Origin: Gammaproteobacteria bacterium TMED78
Lineage (GTDB): Bacteria > Pseudomonadota > Gammaproteobacteria > Steroidobacterales > Rariloculaceae
Reading direction: 5' to 3'
DNA length: 64,000 bases
Assembly: GCA_002171615.1 (NCBI GenBank)
Contig: NHEF01000010.1
Span: 91,017 to 155,016, forward strand
Each line of letters starts with the position of its first letter. Within the stretch, counting starts at the first letter, position 1. Shown here in pieces: positions 1 through 10,672 of this stretch. The notes beneath the pieces were generated by a model, which saw only the letters and a list, made by a program, of their open reading frames with translations, had not been told where the DNA came from and did not search any database. The translations under genes were made by a program, and so were the position numbers.

Positions 1-197
1 GATTTAGCAACAATGCCAGTCTCCTCTCTAACCTCTCTAATAGCTGCCTGACGTGGATTTTCGTCCCAGCGAATAGTCCCTGTAACTGACTGCCAAAAAT
101 TTAATGGCTTTAATCTTTTTAATAAAAGAACATCTAAATCAAAAGTATACACAACAACTAAAACAGATTCTGGGCGGCTATATAATCTTTTGGTCAT
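1..197 (-). CDS. nudB: Dihydroneopterin triphosphate diphosphatase (NudB), N-terminal part
   Basis: The first 65 codons of a Nudix hydrolase run off the left edge. The Nudix box is complete at residues 40-62 (G-x5-E-x7-RE-x2-EE-x-G-I), preceded by RPESVLVVVY and NFWQSVTG, which match the start of E. coli NudB. The family removes pyrophosphate from dihydroneopterin triphosphate in folate synthesis and also acts on dATP. The ATG shares one base with the aspS stop (TAATG), so translation is probably coupled. aspS followed by nudB is a common gammaproteobacterial order. The C-terminal half is outside the window, so substrate specificity rests on the N-terminal resemblance and the neighbour. Confidence 0.85.
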   Translation of the reverse strand, partial: MTKRLYSRPESVLVVVYTFDLDVLLLKRLKPLNFWQSVTGTIRWDENPRQAAIREVREETGIVAK

Positions 198-1963
198 TAA
201 TTTTTTTCAGGGTTTTTTACTCTTATTCCTAGCTCTTGTAACTGAGATCGGTTTGCTGTGCTTGGTGCGCCCATTAAGATATCACTAGCAGCCTGAGTCT
301 TAGGAAATGCAATTACATCCCTTATACTATCTGCACCACACATAAGCATTACTATCCGATCTAAGCCAAAAGCAATTCCACCATGAGGTGGGCAACCATA
401 CTGCATTGCATCAAGAAAAAAGCCAAACTTTTCACTAGCCTCTTCCTCAGTTATACCAAGCACTTTAAATACCGCCGACTGCATCTTAGTATTATGAATT
501 CTTATAGACCCTCCCCCAATTTCTGAGCCATTCAAAACCATATCATATGCTTTAGAGTAAATATCTCCTGGTTTTTTCAATAGTTCTTCACTAGAATTAG
601 TATTAGGTGAAGTAAATGGGTGATGGGTAGAAGTCCATCCGCTTTTACTTTTTTCAAAAAGCGGAAAATCCGTTATCCATAAGGGTTTCCAGTTGCTATC
701 TAACAAGCCTAGATCTAATGCTATCTTATCTCTTAAGGAGCCCAAACTCTCATTAACAACTTTATTTTTATCTGCTCCAAAGAAAATTAAATCGCCATTT
801 TTAACATCCAATTTATTTAATAACAATACTAAAGAGTCTTTAGATAAAAACTTAATAATTGGTGACTGAAGTCCTATAGGAATATTATTTACATCATTGA
901 CTTTAATATATGCCAGCCCTTTGGCACCATAATTAGATACAAAAACAGTATAATCATCAATTTCCTTTCTTGTTAACCTATTTCCATCTGGAATTACCAT
1001 AGCGGCCACTCTATATCCTTCCATATTTGAAGGCTCCGAGAAAACTTTAAAGTTAACCTCTTTAAATAAATCTGACACTTCAATTAGCTTTATTGGATTC
1101 CTCAAATCAGGACTATCTTGGCCATAGGTCTCAATAGCACTAGAATGTGTCATCCTGGGGAAAGGATTAGGTAAATCTACATCCATTATCACTTTAAAAG
1201 TTTCTCTTATCAGAGACTCCATTAATGTCATAATCTGCTCTTCGTTTAAAAAAGAGGTTTCTATATCTATTTGAGTAAACTCAGGCTGTCTATCAGCCCT
1301 TAAATCTTCATCTCTAAAACATTTAACTATCTGGTAATAGCGATCAAATCCTGACATCATTAAAAGTTGCTTCATGAGCTGAGGAGATTGTGGTAAAGCA
1401 AAAAAATTACCTAGTTGGGTTCTGCTAGGAACAAGATAATCTCTTGCACCTTCAGGTGTTGTTTTGGCTAAAATAGGTGTCTCAATCTCGATAAAATCTG
1501 CTACATCAAGAAACGCCCGAATAGTTTTAGTTACCTGATGACGAAGACGAATATTTCTTTGCATCTCTTCTCTTCTTAAATCTAAATATCTATAGCGTAA
1601 TCTCATTTCCTCACTAGCACTCTCTTCATGATGAAAAGGTGGGGTTTTAGACTTATTTATTACTTCAATATTTTTTGCTAAAAGCTCAACCTCTCCTGAT
1701 GCTAAATCTAGGTTAATTGTCCCCTCAGGACGCTCTCTAAGAGTTCCCGTAATAGAAAGAACAAACTCCCCTCTAACTTTCTCAGCCTGTGAAAAAATAG
1801 AAGCATCGCTTGGATCAAAGACTACTTGAAGAAGCCCCTCCCTATCTCTCAGATCTATAAAAATTACTCCACCATGGTCGCGTCTTCTATGGACCCAACC
1901 AGCAACAGTAATATCTTGACCTAAAAAAGACTTACTAACTTGACCACAATAGTGTGTCCTCAT
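197..1963 (-). CDS. aspS: Aspartyl-tRNA synthetase, probably non-discriminating type
   Basis: A 588-residue class II synthetase of bacterial size that charges tRNA with aspartate in the cytoplasm. It shows an N-terminal OB-fold anticodon-binding domain (about residues 1-105), then motif 2 with [14 protein letters not shown] starting at residue 216, and motif 3 with GLDR near residue 535. Residues H30 (in RRRDHGG) and G81 (in RPEGTIN) correspond to the His31/Gly82 pair of the Pseudomonas aeruginosa non-discriminating enzyme, which also charges tRNA-Asn; discriminating enzymes such as E. coli have Leu at the first position. A GatCAB amidotransferase would then be expected elsewhere. The start is the ATG at 1963 with AGGA nine bases upstream. 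It lies between a DUF502 gene and nudB in one leftward series. Confidence 0.95.
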   Translation of the reverse strand: MRTHYCGQVSKSFLGQDITVAGWVHRRRDHGGVIFIDLRDREGLLQVVFDPSDASIFSQAEKVRGEFVLSITGTLRERPEGTINLDLASGEVELLAKNIEVINKSKTPPFHHEESASEEMRLRYRYLDLRREEMQRNIRLRHQVTKTIRAFLDVADFIEIETPILAKTTPEGARDYLVPSRTQLGNFFALPQSPQLMKQLLMMSGFDRYYQIVKCFRDEDLRADRQPEFTQIDIETSFLNEEQIMTLMESLIRETFKVIMDVDLPNPFPRMTHSSAIETYGQDSPDLRNPIKLIEVSDLFKEVNFKVFSEPSNMEGYRVAAMVIPDGNRLTRKEIDDYTVFVSNYGAKGLAYIKVNDVNNIPIGLQSPIIKFLSKDSLVLLLNKLDVKNGDLIFFGADKNKVVNESLGSLRDKIALDLGLLDSNWKPLWITDFPLFEKSKSGWTSTHHPFTSPNTNSSEELLKKPGDIYSKAYDMVLNGSEIGGGSIRIHNTKMQSAVFKVLGITEEEASEKFGFFLDAMQYGCPPHGGIAFGLDRIVMLMCGADSIRDVIAFPKTQAASDILMGAPSTANRSQLQELGIRVKNPEKN

Positions 1964-2006
1964 ATTTTCAATTCCTATTTTAAAATTAGTACTCTAATAA
2001 TTAATG

Positions 2007-2657
2007 CTAAGGCTTATAAGAAGATGAAGCAACATCATTCTTTGGATTAATCGGATGCCACTCTGGCACCACAACTCCTAATGAAATAATCATCTTTAAA
2101 GCATCTTCAACGGGCATCTCTAACTCAGTTACATTCTCTTTTGGTATCATTAACATAAAACCAGAAGTAGGATTTGGAGTTGTTGGTAAAAATACTGTTA
2201 CAAGATCCTTACCTACCCTATACTCCGCTTCTTTTGGGTTATCAGATGTTTGAAAACATATGCTATAAATACCCTTACTTGGATATTGAATTAATAAAAC
2301 GCGTTCAAATGCTGAATGTGAATCACCAAAAACTAACTCTAAGAATTTCTTTATTCCTGCATATATTGTACTTACTAGAGGAATCTTAGATAAAAGAGAC
2401 TCAAAAAATCTTACCATACTTTTGCCAATAAAATTTGCTACCACCACTCCTGTCACCATAAGAACAAGTAAAGCCAAGATTGCACCTAAACCCGGAACGC
2501 TAAAACCAATTAAATACTCTGGGCGCCATTTTTCTGGTAGTAAAAATAATAGCCTATCCATTAGATCTAAAAGGAAAAGAAAAACTATAATCGTTGCCCC
2601 AATAGGAGCCCAAACTAGTAAACCAGCTATTAAATAACGTCTTATTCTAGCTATCAT
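2007..2657 (-). CDS. DUF502 family inner-membrane protein
   Basis: A 216-residue protein with two strong hydrophobic segments, about residues 10-32 and 50-75, followed by a soluble domain. The stretch PLVSTIYAGIKKFLELVFG and the later VFLPTTPNPTSGF are typical of the DUF502 family, whose function is unknown to me. DUF502 genes often sit beside aspS in proteobacteria, and that is the arrangement here. Its first 11 bases overlap the end of the FmdB-family gene, so the two are probably translationally coupled; aspS follows after 43 bases. The acidic, serine-rich C-terminus is probably unstructured. Family assignment is firm; no role can be deduced from sequence. Confidence 0.85.
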   Translation of the reverse strand: MIARIRRYLIAGLLVWAPIGATIIVFLFLLDLMDRLLFLLPEKWRPEYLIGFSVPGLGAILALLVLMVTGVVVANFIGKSMVRFFESLLSKIPLVSTIYAGIKKFLELVFGDSHSAFERVLLIQYPSKGIYSICFQTSDNPKEAEYRVGKDLVTVFLPTTPNPTSGFMLMIPKENVTELEMPVEDALKMIISLGVVVPEWHPINPKNDVASSSYKP

Positions 2658-2991
2658 TATTTTGTTTCATTTTTTTCTTTTTTGGGATGGATTCTTCAGA
2701 TTTATTGCTTGCTAATTTACTTTTCCCTTCCTTATCTTTGTCTAGCTTTTTTTCCTTATTTACATTATTCACTTCAGAAGTATCAGCTAAGTTCCTTTTC
2801 TTGTCTTTGCCTGACTTAAAATCAGTTTCATACCAACCACTTCCTTTAAGGCGAAATACAGGCGCTGATATAAGACGTCTTAAAGATTTTGATTTACATT
2901 TAGGACAAACTATTAAATGCTTATCATTAATTTTTTGTAATTCGCTTAAATGATGCTCACAAGCATCACATCGATATTCATATATAGGCAT
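2647..2991 (-). CDS. FmdB-family zinc-ribbon protein
   Basis: A 114-residue protein beginning MPIYEYRCDACEH, the hallmark of the FmdB putative regulatory family, with a second CPKC knuckle about 20 residues later. The two CxxC pairs should bind one zinc. After the ribbon (about residues 1-50) comes a charged Lys/Glu/Ser-rich tail of roughly 60 residues, probably disordered. I chose the ATG at 2991, six bases inside a possible TTG start, because AGAGGA lies at the right distance and the family starts exactly there. Members have been called regulators from an amidase/formamidase context, but the function in this location (between clpB and aspS) is unknown. Confidence 0.85.
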   Translation of the reverse strand: MPIYEYRCDACEHHLSELQKINDKHLIVCPKCKSKSLRRLISAPVFRLKGSGWYETDFKSGKDKKRNLADTSEVNNVNKEKKLDKDKEGKSKLASNKSEESIPKKKKMKQNNDS

Positions 2992-3014
2992 TACCAATCC
3001 TCTTAGATAATAAA

Positions 3015-5600
3015 TTAGTGTTTCAAGTATTTTTCAAAACAAAAGCTATCTTTCTTTATCTTAACCTGAATCATATCACCAGGTAAAAACTCTCCTTTCA
3101 GAATGGCTTCAGCGATAGGATTTTCTAATTTAATCTGTAAAATCCTTTTTAAAGGCCTGGCTCCATACGCTTTATCATAGCCCAAATCAGATAGTTTATC
3201 TAAGGCCTCATCAGTTAGCTTTAAAGTCATATCTTTCTCTTCTAGTTTTTTATACAGGTCTTGGATCTGTATATCTACTATCTTCCTTATATGCTGCTTA
3301 TCTAAAGAGTGGAAAACTACTATATCATCTATTCTATTAATAAATTCAGGCTTAAAACTTTCTGTAACAGTATTCATAACCGCTTTTTTCATTAGATCAT
3401 AATCTTTATTATTCAATTCTTGAATAAGGTTACTACCAAGATTAGAGGTCATTACGATAACTGAATTTCTAAAATCAACCGTTCTTCCATGGCCATCTGT
3501 TAATCTTCCTTCATCTAAAACCTGAAGTAATATATTAAAAATATCTACATGAGCTTTCTCTATCTCATCAATTAAAATCACAGAATAAGGCCTTCTTCTA
3601 ACAGCTTCTGTCAAATAACCTCCCTCTTCATAGCCAATATAACCTGGAGGAGCACCTATCAATTTTGCTACAGAATGCTTTTCCATAAATTCTGACATAT
3701 CTATTCGAATCATTGAATCTAAGGATTCAAATAGAAAACTAGATAAAGATTTTGTTAATTCTGTCTTCCCTACTCCAGTTGGTCCAAGAAAAAGAAAAGA
3801 TCCATATGGCTTATTTAAATCAGAAAGACCAGCTCTTGATCGTCTAACTGCATTTGAAACAGCACTAACTGCCTCCTCTTGACCTATCACTCTCGATCCT
3901 AAAGAATCCTCCATAGATACAAGCTTATCTTTTTCACTCTCAAGCATTTTATTGACTGGTATACCTGTCCATTTAGAGACTATTTCTGCTACTTCTTCTT
4001 CAGTAACCCTATTTCTTACTAAACTAAAACTTTTACTTTCAGAGGCTATAGCCTCTTCTAGTTGCTTCTCTAGCTCAGGGATCTTTCCATATTGAAGCTC
4101 AGACATCTTACCGAGGTCTCCAGACCTATTGGCTTGTACTAGCTCAATCTTAGCTTTTTCTAGCTGCTCTTTAGCAAATGATGTGCCCTGCATTATAGCC
4201 TTTTCAGATTTCCAGAGATCATCCAGCTTCATGAACTGCTTTTCTATCTCATCAATCTCAATCTTAAGGTCATAGAGTCTTTTTTTAGATACTTCATCAG
4301 TTTCTTTATTGAGAGCTTCAAATTCTATCTTTCTCTTTATTAATTTTCTTTCTAATTTATCTATCTCTTCTGGTTTAGAATCAATCTCCATCCTAATGAG
4401 TGATGCAGCTTCATCAATGAGATCTATAGCCTTATCTGGTAACTGCCTATCACTAATATATCTGTTAGATAACACTGATGCTGATACAATTGCTGGATCG
4501 GTTATCTCTACGCCATGATGTATTTCATACTTCTCCTTAAGTCCTCTTAATATAGCTATACTATCTTCAACATCTGGCTGTTCCACTAATATCTTCTGGA
4601 AACGTCTCTCTAGAGCAGCATCTTTTTCTAAGTACTGTCGATATTCATCTAATGTAGTAGCACCAACGCAATGAAGATCTCCTCTAGCAAGGGCCGGTTT
4701 AAGCATATTTCCTGCATCCATAGCTCCTTCAGCTTTACCAGCACCAACAACCATATGTAACTCATCTATAAATAAGATAACTTGTCCATCCTGCTTAGCT
4801 AAATCATTAAGCAACGCCTTTAGCCTCTCTTCAAACTCTCCTCTAAACTTAGCTCCTGCAATTAAAGAGCCTAAATCTAAAGAAAGAACTTTTTTAGATT
4901 TCAAGCCCTCTGGTACTTCTGAATTTACTATTCTTTGAGCAAGTCCTTCAATTATTGCTGTCTTTCCAACGCCAGGCTCCCCAATTAATACTGGATTATT
5001 TTTAGTCCTTCTTTGTAATACCTGAATTGTCCTTCTTATTTCGTCATCTCTTCCAATAACAGGATCAAGTTTTCCATACTCTGCCATCTCTGTTAAATCA
5101 ATTGTATATTTTTTTAGAGCATTTCTAGCCTCTTCGGCATTTGAGTCATGAACATTGGAACCAGATCTTAAATCTTTAACTGCTTTTTCCAATACCTCAA
5201 CGTCTAAACTATTTTTTTTGAGAAGCCTGCCCAGATCACTCTTATCATTAGCAGCAGCTAAAACAAAAAATTCGCTAGAAACATAGGTATCCCCATAATC
5301 TTTAGAAATTTTATCAGCTTTGCTCAGTAGCCTTTCTAGACCATTAGAAATATGCACTTCTCCAGGCTCATTACCAGTCACCTTAGGTAATTGATTAATT
5401 ATTTTTCTGAGTCCACTAGTGAATTGGGCAATATTTACTCCAGTTTTTAACAACAACCCTCTAACAGTACTTGTCTCCTGATCTAATAAAGAGGTCATAA
5501 GATGAACGGGCTCGATGAACTGATTATCATTATCTAATGCAAGATTTTGTGCATTAGAAATTGCAATTTCAAGGCTACTTGTAAACTTATCTATTCTCAT
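3015..5600 (-). CDS. clpB: ATP-dependent disaggregase ClpB
   Basis: An 861-residue Hsp100 chaperone of full family length that threads aggregated proteins through a hexameric pore in partnership with DnaK. Order of parts: N domain (about 1-145), first AAA+ module with Walker A GEPGVGKT at 207-214, the long coiled-coil middle domain (about 400-530), and the second AAA+ module with GPTGVGKT and ARRP-type sensor region. No IGF/L ClpP-binding loop is evident, as expected for ClpB rather than ClpA. Start ATG at 5600 has no clear Shine-Dalgarno sequence. Upstream lies a good RpoH-type promoter and an 11-bp tandem repeat. The order rluD-pgeF-clpB is as in E. coli. Confidence 0.97.
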   Translation of the reverse strand: MRIDKFTSSLEIAISNAQNLALDNDNQFIEPVHLMTSLLDQETSTVRGLLLKTGVNIAQFTSGLRKIINQLPKVTGNEPGEVHISNGLERLLSKADKISKDYGDTYVSSEFFVLAAANDKSDLGRLLKKNSLDVEVLEKAVKDLRSGSNVHDSNAEEARNALKKYTIDLTEMAEYGKLDPVIGRDDEIRRTIQVLQRRTKNNPVLIGEPGVGKTAIIEGLAQRIVNSEVPEGLKSKKVLSLDLGSLIAGAKFRGEFEERLKALLNDLAKQDGQVILFIDELHMVVGAGKAEGAMDAGNMLKPALARGDLHCVGATTLDEYRQYLEKDAALERRFQKILVEQPDVEDSIAILRGLKEKYEIHHGVEITDPAIVSASVLSNRYISDRQLPDKAIDLIDEAASLIRMEIDSKPEEIDKLERKLIKRKIEFEALNKETDEVSKKRLYDLKIEIDEIEKQFMKLDDLWKSEKAIMQGTSFAKEQLEKAKIELVQANRSGDLGKMSELQYGKIPELEKQLEEAIASESKSFSLVRNRVTEEEVAEIVSKWTGIPVNKMLESEKDKLVSMEDSLGSRVIGQEEAVSAVSNAVRRSRAGLSDLNKPYGSFLFLGPTGVGKTELTKSLSSFLFESLDSMIRIDMSEFMEKHSVAKLIGAPPGYIGYEEGGYLTEAVRRRPYSVILIDEIEKAHVDIFNILLQVLDEGRLTDGHGRTVDFRNSVIVMTSNLGSNLIQELNNKDYDLMKKAVMNTVTESFKPEFINRIDDIVVFHSLDKQHIRKIVDIQIQDLYKKLEEKDMTLKLTDEALDKLSDLGYDKAYGARPLKRILQIKLENPIAEAILKGEFLPGDMIQVKIKKDSFCFEKYLKH

Positions 5601-5615
5601 TAGTTTAATATTTAA

Positions 5616-5645
5616 AATTAATGTTTAATTAATGTTTAATTAATG
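5616..5645. repeat. 11-bp tandem repeat in the clpB leader
   Basis: AATTAATGTTT occurs twice head to tail (5616-5626, 5627-5637) and a third, partial copy (5638-5645) runs into the -10 element of the putative RpoH promoter. The period is about one helical turn, and the repeat covers the expected transcription start and leader of clpB. It could be a protein-binding array or simple slippage in AT-rich DNA. Confidence 0.6.
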
Positions 5646-5668
5646 GGGATCACTCAAGAAATATCAAC
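5643..5668 (-). promoter_or_regulatory. RpoH (sigma-32) type promoter for clpB
   Basis: On the minus strand TTGATA (in GTTGATA) is followed after 13 bases by a perfect CCCCAT (5643-5648). Heat-shock promoters of enterics have CTTGAAA and CCCCATNTA at comparable spacing. The element lies in the 88-base gap between the pgeF stop and the clpB start, with transcription starting about 35 bases before the clpB ATG. clpB is a classic RpoH target, which supports the reading. Confidence 0.7.
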
Positions 5669-5688
5669 TCGCATAGCCTTAAAACTCT

Positions 5689-6408
5689 CTATTCTAGCCA
5701 TAATAAAGTAGCTATTCTTTCAGATATATCACCTCTCCTATAGGAAAAAAATCGATCTTTTTGCATGAAAGTACAAAAATTACCCCCATAAACTGAATAA
5801 ATTTGATAATTATTAAATATTGTACGGGCAATCCCATAAAGATCTAAGTGCCAAGAATTCTTTCTAATAGCTTTAAAATTCGCTTTGACTGAAAAATCGT
5901 AATCGTCAAAAGTCTCATAAACTTCATTGCTAACCTCATAGGCAGTCTGACTTATACCTGGGCCCAACCAAACAACTATATCTTTTGGATTAGAATCCAT
6001 TAGACTAATAGCATTTTGGATAATCCCATTAGACAGTCCTCGCCATCCTGCGTGTAAGGCACAAATTTTATCTTCCACAAGGGAAGAAATGAGAATTGGT
6101 AAGCAATCAGCAGTTAAAATTGCACATACGTTTTTCTTATTCTTAGTAAACAAACCATCAAATTTTATATCATTTGATGAGAAGTTATCTAAATCTAAAA
6201 TTAAAGAGCTATGAGTTTGATTTAGCCATATAGGCTCACTTGGTAAATCAAGCTGTATAGAAAGCCTTTCTCTATTATGAAATACACTATCTTTGCCTCT
6301 ACTAGAATAAGTTGAGAAATTGTTTTCAGAAAATCTTCCTTTTTCAGTAGTCAAAGCTTTTACATTCTTTTTGGCAGGCCAATTTGGTTCTATTGTTTTA
6401 ATTTTCAT
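5689..6408 (-). CDS. pgeF: Laccase-domain purine nucleosidase / peptidoglycan editing factor PgeF (YfiH)
   Basis: A 239-residue member of the DUF152 family. The zinc-binding triad is present as H66 (NQTHSS), C102 (TADCLP) and H119 (ALHAGWRG), with exactly the 36 and 17 residue spacings of E. coli YfiH (H71, C107, H124). Further motifs are WLGPGISQTAYEV and a C-terminal FFSYRRG. Homologues act on purine nucleosides, and E. coli PgeF keeps wrong amino acids out of murein stem peptides. The ATG overlaps the end of rluD by 11 bases, so the two are coupled, as in E. coli. The start is fixed by this overlap and by protein length. Confidence 0.93.
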   Translation of the reverse strand: MKIKTIEPNWPAKKNVKALTTEKGRFSENNFSTYSSRGKDSVFHNRERLSIQLDLPSEPIWLNQTHSSLILDLDNFSSNDIKFDGLFTKNKKNVCAILTADCLPILISSLVEDKICALHAGWRGLSNGIIQNAISLMDSNPKDIVVWLGPGISQTAYEVSNEVYETFDDYDFSVKANFKAIRKNSWHLDLYGIARTIFNNYQIYSVYGGNFCTFMQKDRFFSYRRGDISERIATLLWLE

Positions 6409-7363
6409 TTAAACTAAATTTCTTATCTCTAGCTAATATTGAAAGCATATCCTGGATATCTTTAGGTAAAGAAGATTTGAAAACAACCCTCTTTCCTGAT
6501 GAAGGATGCAAAAATGATAAACAGCTTGAATGAAGAGCCTGTCTTTTTAGCTTAGAAATTGACTCTTTTAATTCTTCTGAAGGGGATGTAGGTAATCGTG
6601 GTCTTCCTCCATACAAAGGATCGCCTAAAAGTGGATATTTTTTATGAGATAAGTGAACCCTTATCTGATGAGTCCTACCAGTCTCTATTTGAATTTCTAA
6701 AAGGCTATGAGCTCTATAACGCTCAAGTACTTTATAGGAGGTGGTAGCTGGTTTGCCATTTCTACTAACTGACATCTTCAACCTATCGCGAGAACTTCTT
6801 CCAATAGGAAGATCAATCTTTCCTCCTGAGATAGGAATATCATTACAAATGCCAAAATAAATTTTTGTGACTGTCTTCTGCTTCATTTGGCTAATTAGAT
6901 TTAAGTAACTGGCCGAATTTCTTGCTACAACTAAAAGCCCGCTCGTTCCTTTATCTAAGCGGTGAACAATACCTGCCCTGGGTAATATTGCTTGGCTAGG
7001 ATCTAAATAGAGCAATCCATTCTGTAAAGTACCTGATCTATTTCCTGCCCCTGGATGGATAACTAACCCATTAGGTTTATTTATTATGAAAAAATCACTA
7101 TCTTCATGAACTATGTCTAAAGGGATATCTTCAGGAACAACAGCAACTACTGGCTCTAGGCTTACATCAAGATTTATAATTTGTCCCTCTATAATTTTTG
7201 TTTTTGGCTGTACCTTATTATAATCTAATGTCAGATTACCAGATTTAATCCAGCCTTTAAGCTGATTTCTAGAAAATCTTTTCAACGACTTAGCTACAGC
7301 TTGGTCAAATCGCATCCCAGATAAGTCCTCTGTAACTATAAAATTTTCTTTAACTTTTTCCAA
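6398..7363 (-). CDS. rluD: 23S rRNA pseudouridine synthase RluD
   Basis: A 321-residue RluA-family enzyme with an N-terminal S4 RNA-binding domain (about residues 17-75) and a catalytic domain containing HRLDKGTSGLLV, in which D137 is the catalytic aspartate. RluD makes pseudouridines 1911/1915/1917 in helix 69 of 23S rRNA. The start is a TTG at 7363; an internal ATG at codon 17 would cut the conserved lead-in to the S4 domain. It is divergent from bamD and followed by pgeF with an 11-base overlap, the same arrangement as in E. coli. Confidence 0.93.
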   Translation of the reverse strand: MEKVKENFIVTEDLSGMRFDQAVAKSLKRFSRNQLKGWIKSGNLTLDYNKVQPKTKIIEGQIINLDVSLEPVVAVVPEDIPLDIVHEDSDFFIINKPNGLVIHPGAGNRSGTLQNGLLYLDPSQAILPRAGIVHRLDKGTSGLLVVARNSASYLNLISQMKQKTVTKIYFGICNDIPISGGKIDLPIGRSSRDRLKMSVSRNGKPATTSYKVLERYRAHSLLEIQIETGRTHQIRVHLSHKKYPLLGDPLYGGRPRLPTSPSEELKESISKLKRQALHSSCLSFLHPSSGKRVVFKSSLPKDIQDMLSILARDKKFSLNEN

Positions 7364-7464
7364 ATTTCCATTACCCAGAAGAATGTTTAAAAATATGTTA
7401 ATATTTTATAAGATAAAAAAAATATTTACATTAGTATATTCAAATTAAACTTAACCAACTATTT

Positions 7465-8205
7465 ATGGTAATAATATATAAAAAAATATTTACTTCTATT
7501 TTTCTAATTTTTTTGCTTTCTTCGTGTAGTAATAGTGAAAATAATATTTTAGAAGGAGGAGCTGAAGATTTCTATCAAAGAGGAATAGATGCCATGTCTG
7601 ATGGTAATTATCCAAATTCTTTAGCATATTTTCAGGCACTTGAGGCAAACTATCCATTTAGTAACTTAACTAGACAAGCAAAGCTAGATATAATTTACGT
7701 CTACTACAAAAGTAGACAACCCGAACTTGCAATTGATGCTGCTGAGGAATTTGAAAGAGAAAACCCTACTCACCCCAGAGTAGATTACTCTCTTTATATG
7801 GTAGGTCTAGCATATTTCGATCAGACTCCAAATATCATTGAAAGATGGTTTAATGTAAATCTTGATGTTCGCCCGCCTAAAGATACCTTGCAATCTTTCT
7901 TAAGTTTTCAAGAATTGCTTAGACGCTTTCCAGAAAGTCAATATGCCCCAGATGCTAGAGAGAGAATGATTTTTCTAAGAAATAGATTAGCTGCTTATGA
8001 AAATCACGTTGCTGATTACTACATAAGAAGAGGTGCATATCCTGCCGCTATAAATAGAACTAAATATGCCTTAGAGCATTACTCTGGTTCGCCCGAATTA
8101 GAACTGTCTTTAAATCTTATGATTAATGCTTATGAAATGATGGGAATGAACAATCTTGCTTCTGATACAAAAAGAATTCTAGAGGAAAACTTTCCTAATC
8201 AATAA
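7465..8205 (+). CDS. bamD: Outer-membrane assembly lipoprotein BamD
   Basis: A 246-residue lipoprotein: signal peptide with lipobox LLSSC, lipidated Cys21, then tetratricopeptide-like repeats to the end. The segment DFYQRGIDAMSDGNYPNSLAYFQALEANYPFS (residues about 36-67) is the typical first BamD repeat. BamD is the essential scaffold that joins BamA to the other Bam lipoproteins and helps recognise outer-membrane protein substrates. It is divergent from rluD, as in other gammaproteobacteria. Its last seven bases overlap the convergent nadE gene. Confidence 0.95.
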   Translation: MVIIYKKIFTSIFLIFLLSSCSNSENNILEGGAEDFYQRGIDAMSDGNYPNSLAYFQALEANYPFSNLTRQAKLDIIYVYYKSRQPELAIDAAEEFERENPTHPRVDYSLYMVGLAYFDQTPNIIERWFNVNLDVRPPKDTLQSFLSFQELLRRFPESQYAPDARERMIFLRNRLAAYENHVADYYIRRGAYPAAINRTKYALEHYSGSPELELSLNLMINAYEMMGMNNLASDTKRILEENFPNQ

Positions 8206-9806
8206 TCAGATGTAATTGGATATCTCCAATCTCGCCCGAAGGCTCTTTGACTTATTTTTACTCCAGGTGGAGCTTGTTTTCTCTTATATTCGTTCTTTTT
8301 TACTAAATCTATAATTTTTTTAACAACCTCACTATCAAAACCAAGTTTCACAATCTGTTCGATAGAAAAGTCTTTTTCTACAAATGCCTCAAGAATTTTA
8401 TCTAATATCTGGTAATCCGGTAAGCTATCACTATCTTTTTGATTTTCTCTAAGCTCAGCAGTAGGCTCTCGGGTGATAACTCTTTCAGGAATAGCTAAGC
8501 TGATGCCATTCCTATAATCTGCTAGTTGATACACTAACGTCTTACTACAATCTTTCAATGGAGCAAAACCACCTGCCATATCTCCATATAAGGTTCCATA
8601 ACCTACAGCTATTTCACTTTTATTGCTCGTAGCTAAAACCAGGCTTCCCATCTTATTCGAAATAGCCATCAAAATTATACTCCTGCATCTAGCCTGTATA
8701 TTTTCTTCAGTAATATCTTCATCTAGCTCTGAAAATATATATTTTAAGGACTTAAGTATAGATTGGAATATACTCTCTATAGAAATTTCTTCAAAATCAA
8801 CACCTAAAATTTTAGCTTGTAATTTAGAATCTTCTTTACTAATTTTCGAAGTAAATCTGGAGGGCATCATAACAGCCTTAACTTTATCTTTTCCAAGTGC
8901 ATCATGAGCAACACATAAAGTTAAAGCTGAATCTATACCTCCAGACAAACCTAAAACAACGTGATTAAAATTATTTTTTTTCACGTAGTCTCTTACACCA
9001 AGTACTAATGCATCATATATACTCTTAATAGAGGATGGCTCTGAGAGCAAAGAGTCAGAATTAAACTCTATTACTGGATGATTATTCTTTATTTGAATAT
9101 AAGAAACCTGCTCAGAAAATCTTGCTGCTCTATAAATTATATCTCCACCCGAATCTAACACAAATGATGCGCCATCAAAAACTAGCTCGTCTTGACCTCC
9201 TATCATATTTACATAAATAACAGGTACTTTATTTCTTCTAGATTTTAGGGAGAAAATTTTCTCCCTCATAGAGTGTTTATCTATATGAAAAGGAGAGGCA
9301 TTTATAATAATAACAATATTAGCACCTTGCATACATGCAAGATCAAAAGTCCTATCCTCCCAAGCATCCTCGCAAATTAATGTACTAAATTTTATTCCTT
9401 TAAAATCAAAAACTGAGACTTTCTTTCCAGGATTAAAATATCTTTTTTCATCAAAAACAGAGTAATTTGGAAGAATCAATTTTCTATGTCGAGCTAATTC
9501 TTTACCATTAGAAATAAATAAAGCTGAATTAAAAATAGAATCTTTTTTATATTCAGGAAAGCCTATACAAATACTTATACCCTTTGTTTCCGATTTTAGG
9601 CATTCAATAGATGCATTTATCCTGCTGCTCATATCATTACGAAATAAAAGATCTTCTGGGGGATATCCAGAAATTACTAGCTCAGGAAAAACTAGCAAAT
9701 CACACTTTTCTTTATCACGAGCACTTTCTATAATAGAAAGTACTTTACTGGTATTAGACTCTATTGCACCTACATGTGTATTTATCTGAGCAATTCCTAT
9801 CCTCAC
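8199..9806 (-). CDS. nadE: Glutamine-dependent NAD+ synthetase
   Basis: A 535-residue two-domain enzyme. The N-terminal nitrilase-like glutaminase carries the Glu-Lys-Cys triad at E42 ([12 protein letters not shown]), K109 ([10 protein letters not shown]) and C145 (LICEDAWE). The C-terminal ATP pyrophosphatase domain has the P-loop LSGGIDSAL (SGGIDS at 288-293). It converts deamido-NAD to NAD with ammonia channelled from glutamine, the last step of NAD synthesis. The ATG overlaps the sucD stop as ATGA, so it appears to be co-translated with the succinyl-CoA synthetase genes. It ends convergently against bamD with a seven-base overlap. Confidence 0.95.
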   Translation of the reverse strand: MRIGIAQINTHVGAIESNTSKVLSIIESARDKEKCDLLVFPELVISGYPPEDLLFRNDMSSRINASIECLKSETKGISICIGFPEYKKDSIFNSALFISNGKELARHRKLILPNYSVFDEKRYFNPGKKVSVFDFKGIKFSTLICEDAWEDRTFDLACMQGANIVIIINASPFHIDKHSMREKIFSLKSRRNKVPVIYVNMIGGQDELVFDGASFVLDSGGDIIYRAARFSEQVSYIQIKNNHPVIEFNSDSLLSEPSSIKSIYDALVLGVRDYVKKNNFNHVVLGLSGGIDSALTLCVAHDALGKDKVKAVMMPSRFTSKISKEDSKLQAKILGVDFEEISIESIFQSILKSLKYIFSELDEDITEENIQARCRSIILMAISNKMGSLVLATSNKSEIAVGYGTLYGDMAGGFAPLKDCSKTLVYQLADYRNGISLAIPERVITREPTAELRENQKDSDSLPDYQILDKILEAFVEKDFSIEQIVKLGFDSEVVKKIIDLVKKNEYKRKQAPPGVKISQRAFGRDWRYPITSDY

Positions 9807-10672
9807 TCTAATGCCTTACTCATTGCAACTCCTAGATCTGCTGGAGACTGAACCGTATGAACACCAGCTTTGTTCAATGCATTATACTTCTCTAATGCCG
9901 TGCCTTTACCTCCAGAAATAATTGCACCTGCATGCCCCATTCTCTTTCCTTTTGGGGCAGTTACTCCAGCTATATAAGCAACTACTGGTTTTGTAATATT
10001 ACTACTTATATATTCAGCTGCCTCCTCCTCATCAGTTCCTCCAATTTCTCCTACCAATATAATTCCCTTAGTCTCTGAATCATTTTGGAATAGCTCTAGA
10101 CAGTCAATAAAATTCATACCTCTTATAGGATCACCACCAATTCCTATACAAGTTGTCTGTCCAAGTCCTTCATTTGATGTTTGAAAAACTGCTTCATAAG
10201 TTAGAGTTCCTGAGCGAGATATTATTCCTATTGAGCCAGCAGAATGAATAAAGCCAGGCATTATTCCTATTTTACAACTACCAGGTGTGATAATGCCCGG
10301 ACAATTAGGCCCAATCAGTCTAGAGCCAGAACTCTTTATGGCTGATTTAACATTAACCATATCTAAGACTGGCAGACCTTCTGTGATACATACAATAAGC
10401 TCTATCCCACTCTCTGCAGCTTCTATAATCGCATTAGCAGCAAATGCTGCAGGAACATAGATCATACTAACTTTGGCATCCGTATTATCTACTGCCTCCT
10501 GCATATTATTAAAAACTGGTAAATCTAAGTGAGTTTGCCCCCCCTTGCCCGGAGTAACGCCAGCTACAATAGATGTTCCATATGCAAGACATTGTTCAGC
10601 ATGAAAACTTCCTTGTCTACCAGTCAACCCCTGACAAATAACTTTTGTTTCTTTATCAACTAAAATACTCAT
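9803..10672 (-). CDS. sucD: Succinyl-CoA synthetase alpha subunit
   Basis: A 289-residue subunit with an N-terminal Rossmann CoA-binding domain ([17 protein letters not shown]) and the phosphohistidine loop [14 protein letters not shown], with H247 as the phosphorylated residue. With SucC it converts succinyl-CoA to succinate and makes a nucleoside triphosphate in the TCA cycle. Start and stop codons overlap as ATGA with both neighbours (sucC upstream, nadE downstream), a tight operon. Length matches the family (E. coli 289). Confidence 0.96.
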   Translation of the reverse strand: MSILVDKETKVICQGLTGRQGSFHAEQCLAYGTSIVAGVTPGKGGQTHLDLPVFNNMQEAVDNTDAKVSMIYVPAAFAANAIIEAAESGIELIVCITEGLPVLDMVNVKSAIKSSGSRLIGPNCPGIITPGSCKIGIMPGFIHSAGSIGIISRSGTLTYEAVFQTSNEGLGQTTCIGIGGDPIRGMNFIDCLELFQNDSETKGIILVGEIGGTDEEEAAEYISSNITKPVVAYIAGVTAPKGKRMGHAGAIISGGKGTALEKYNALNKAGVHTVQSPADLGVAMSKALE

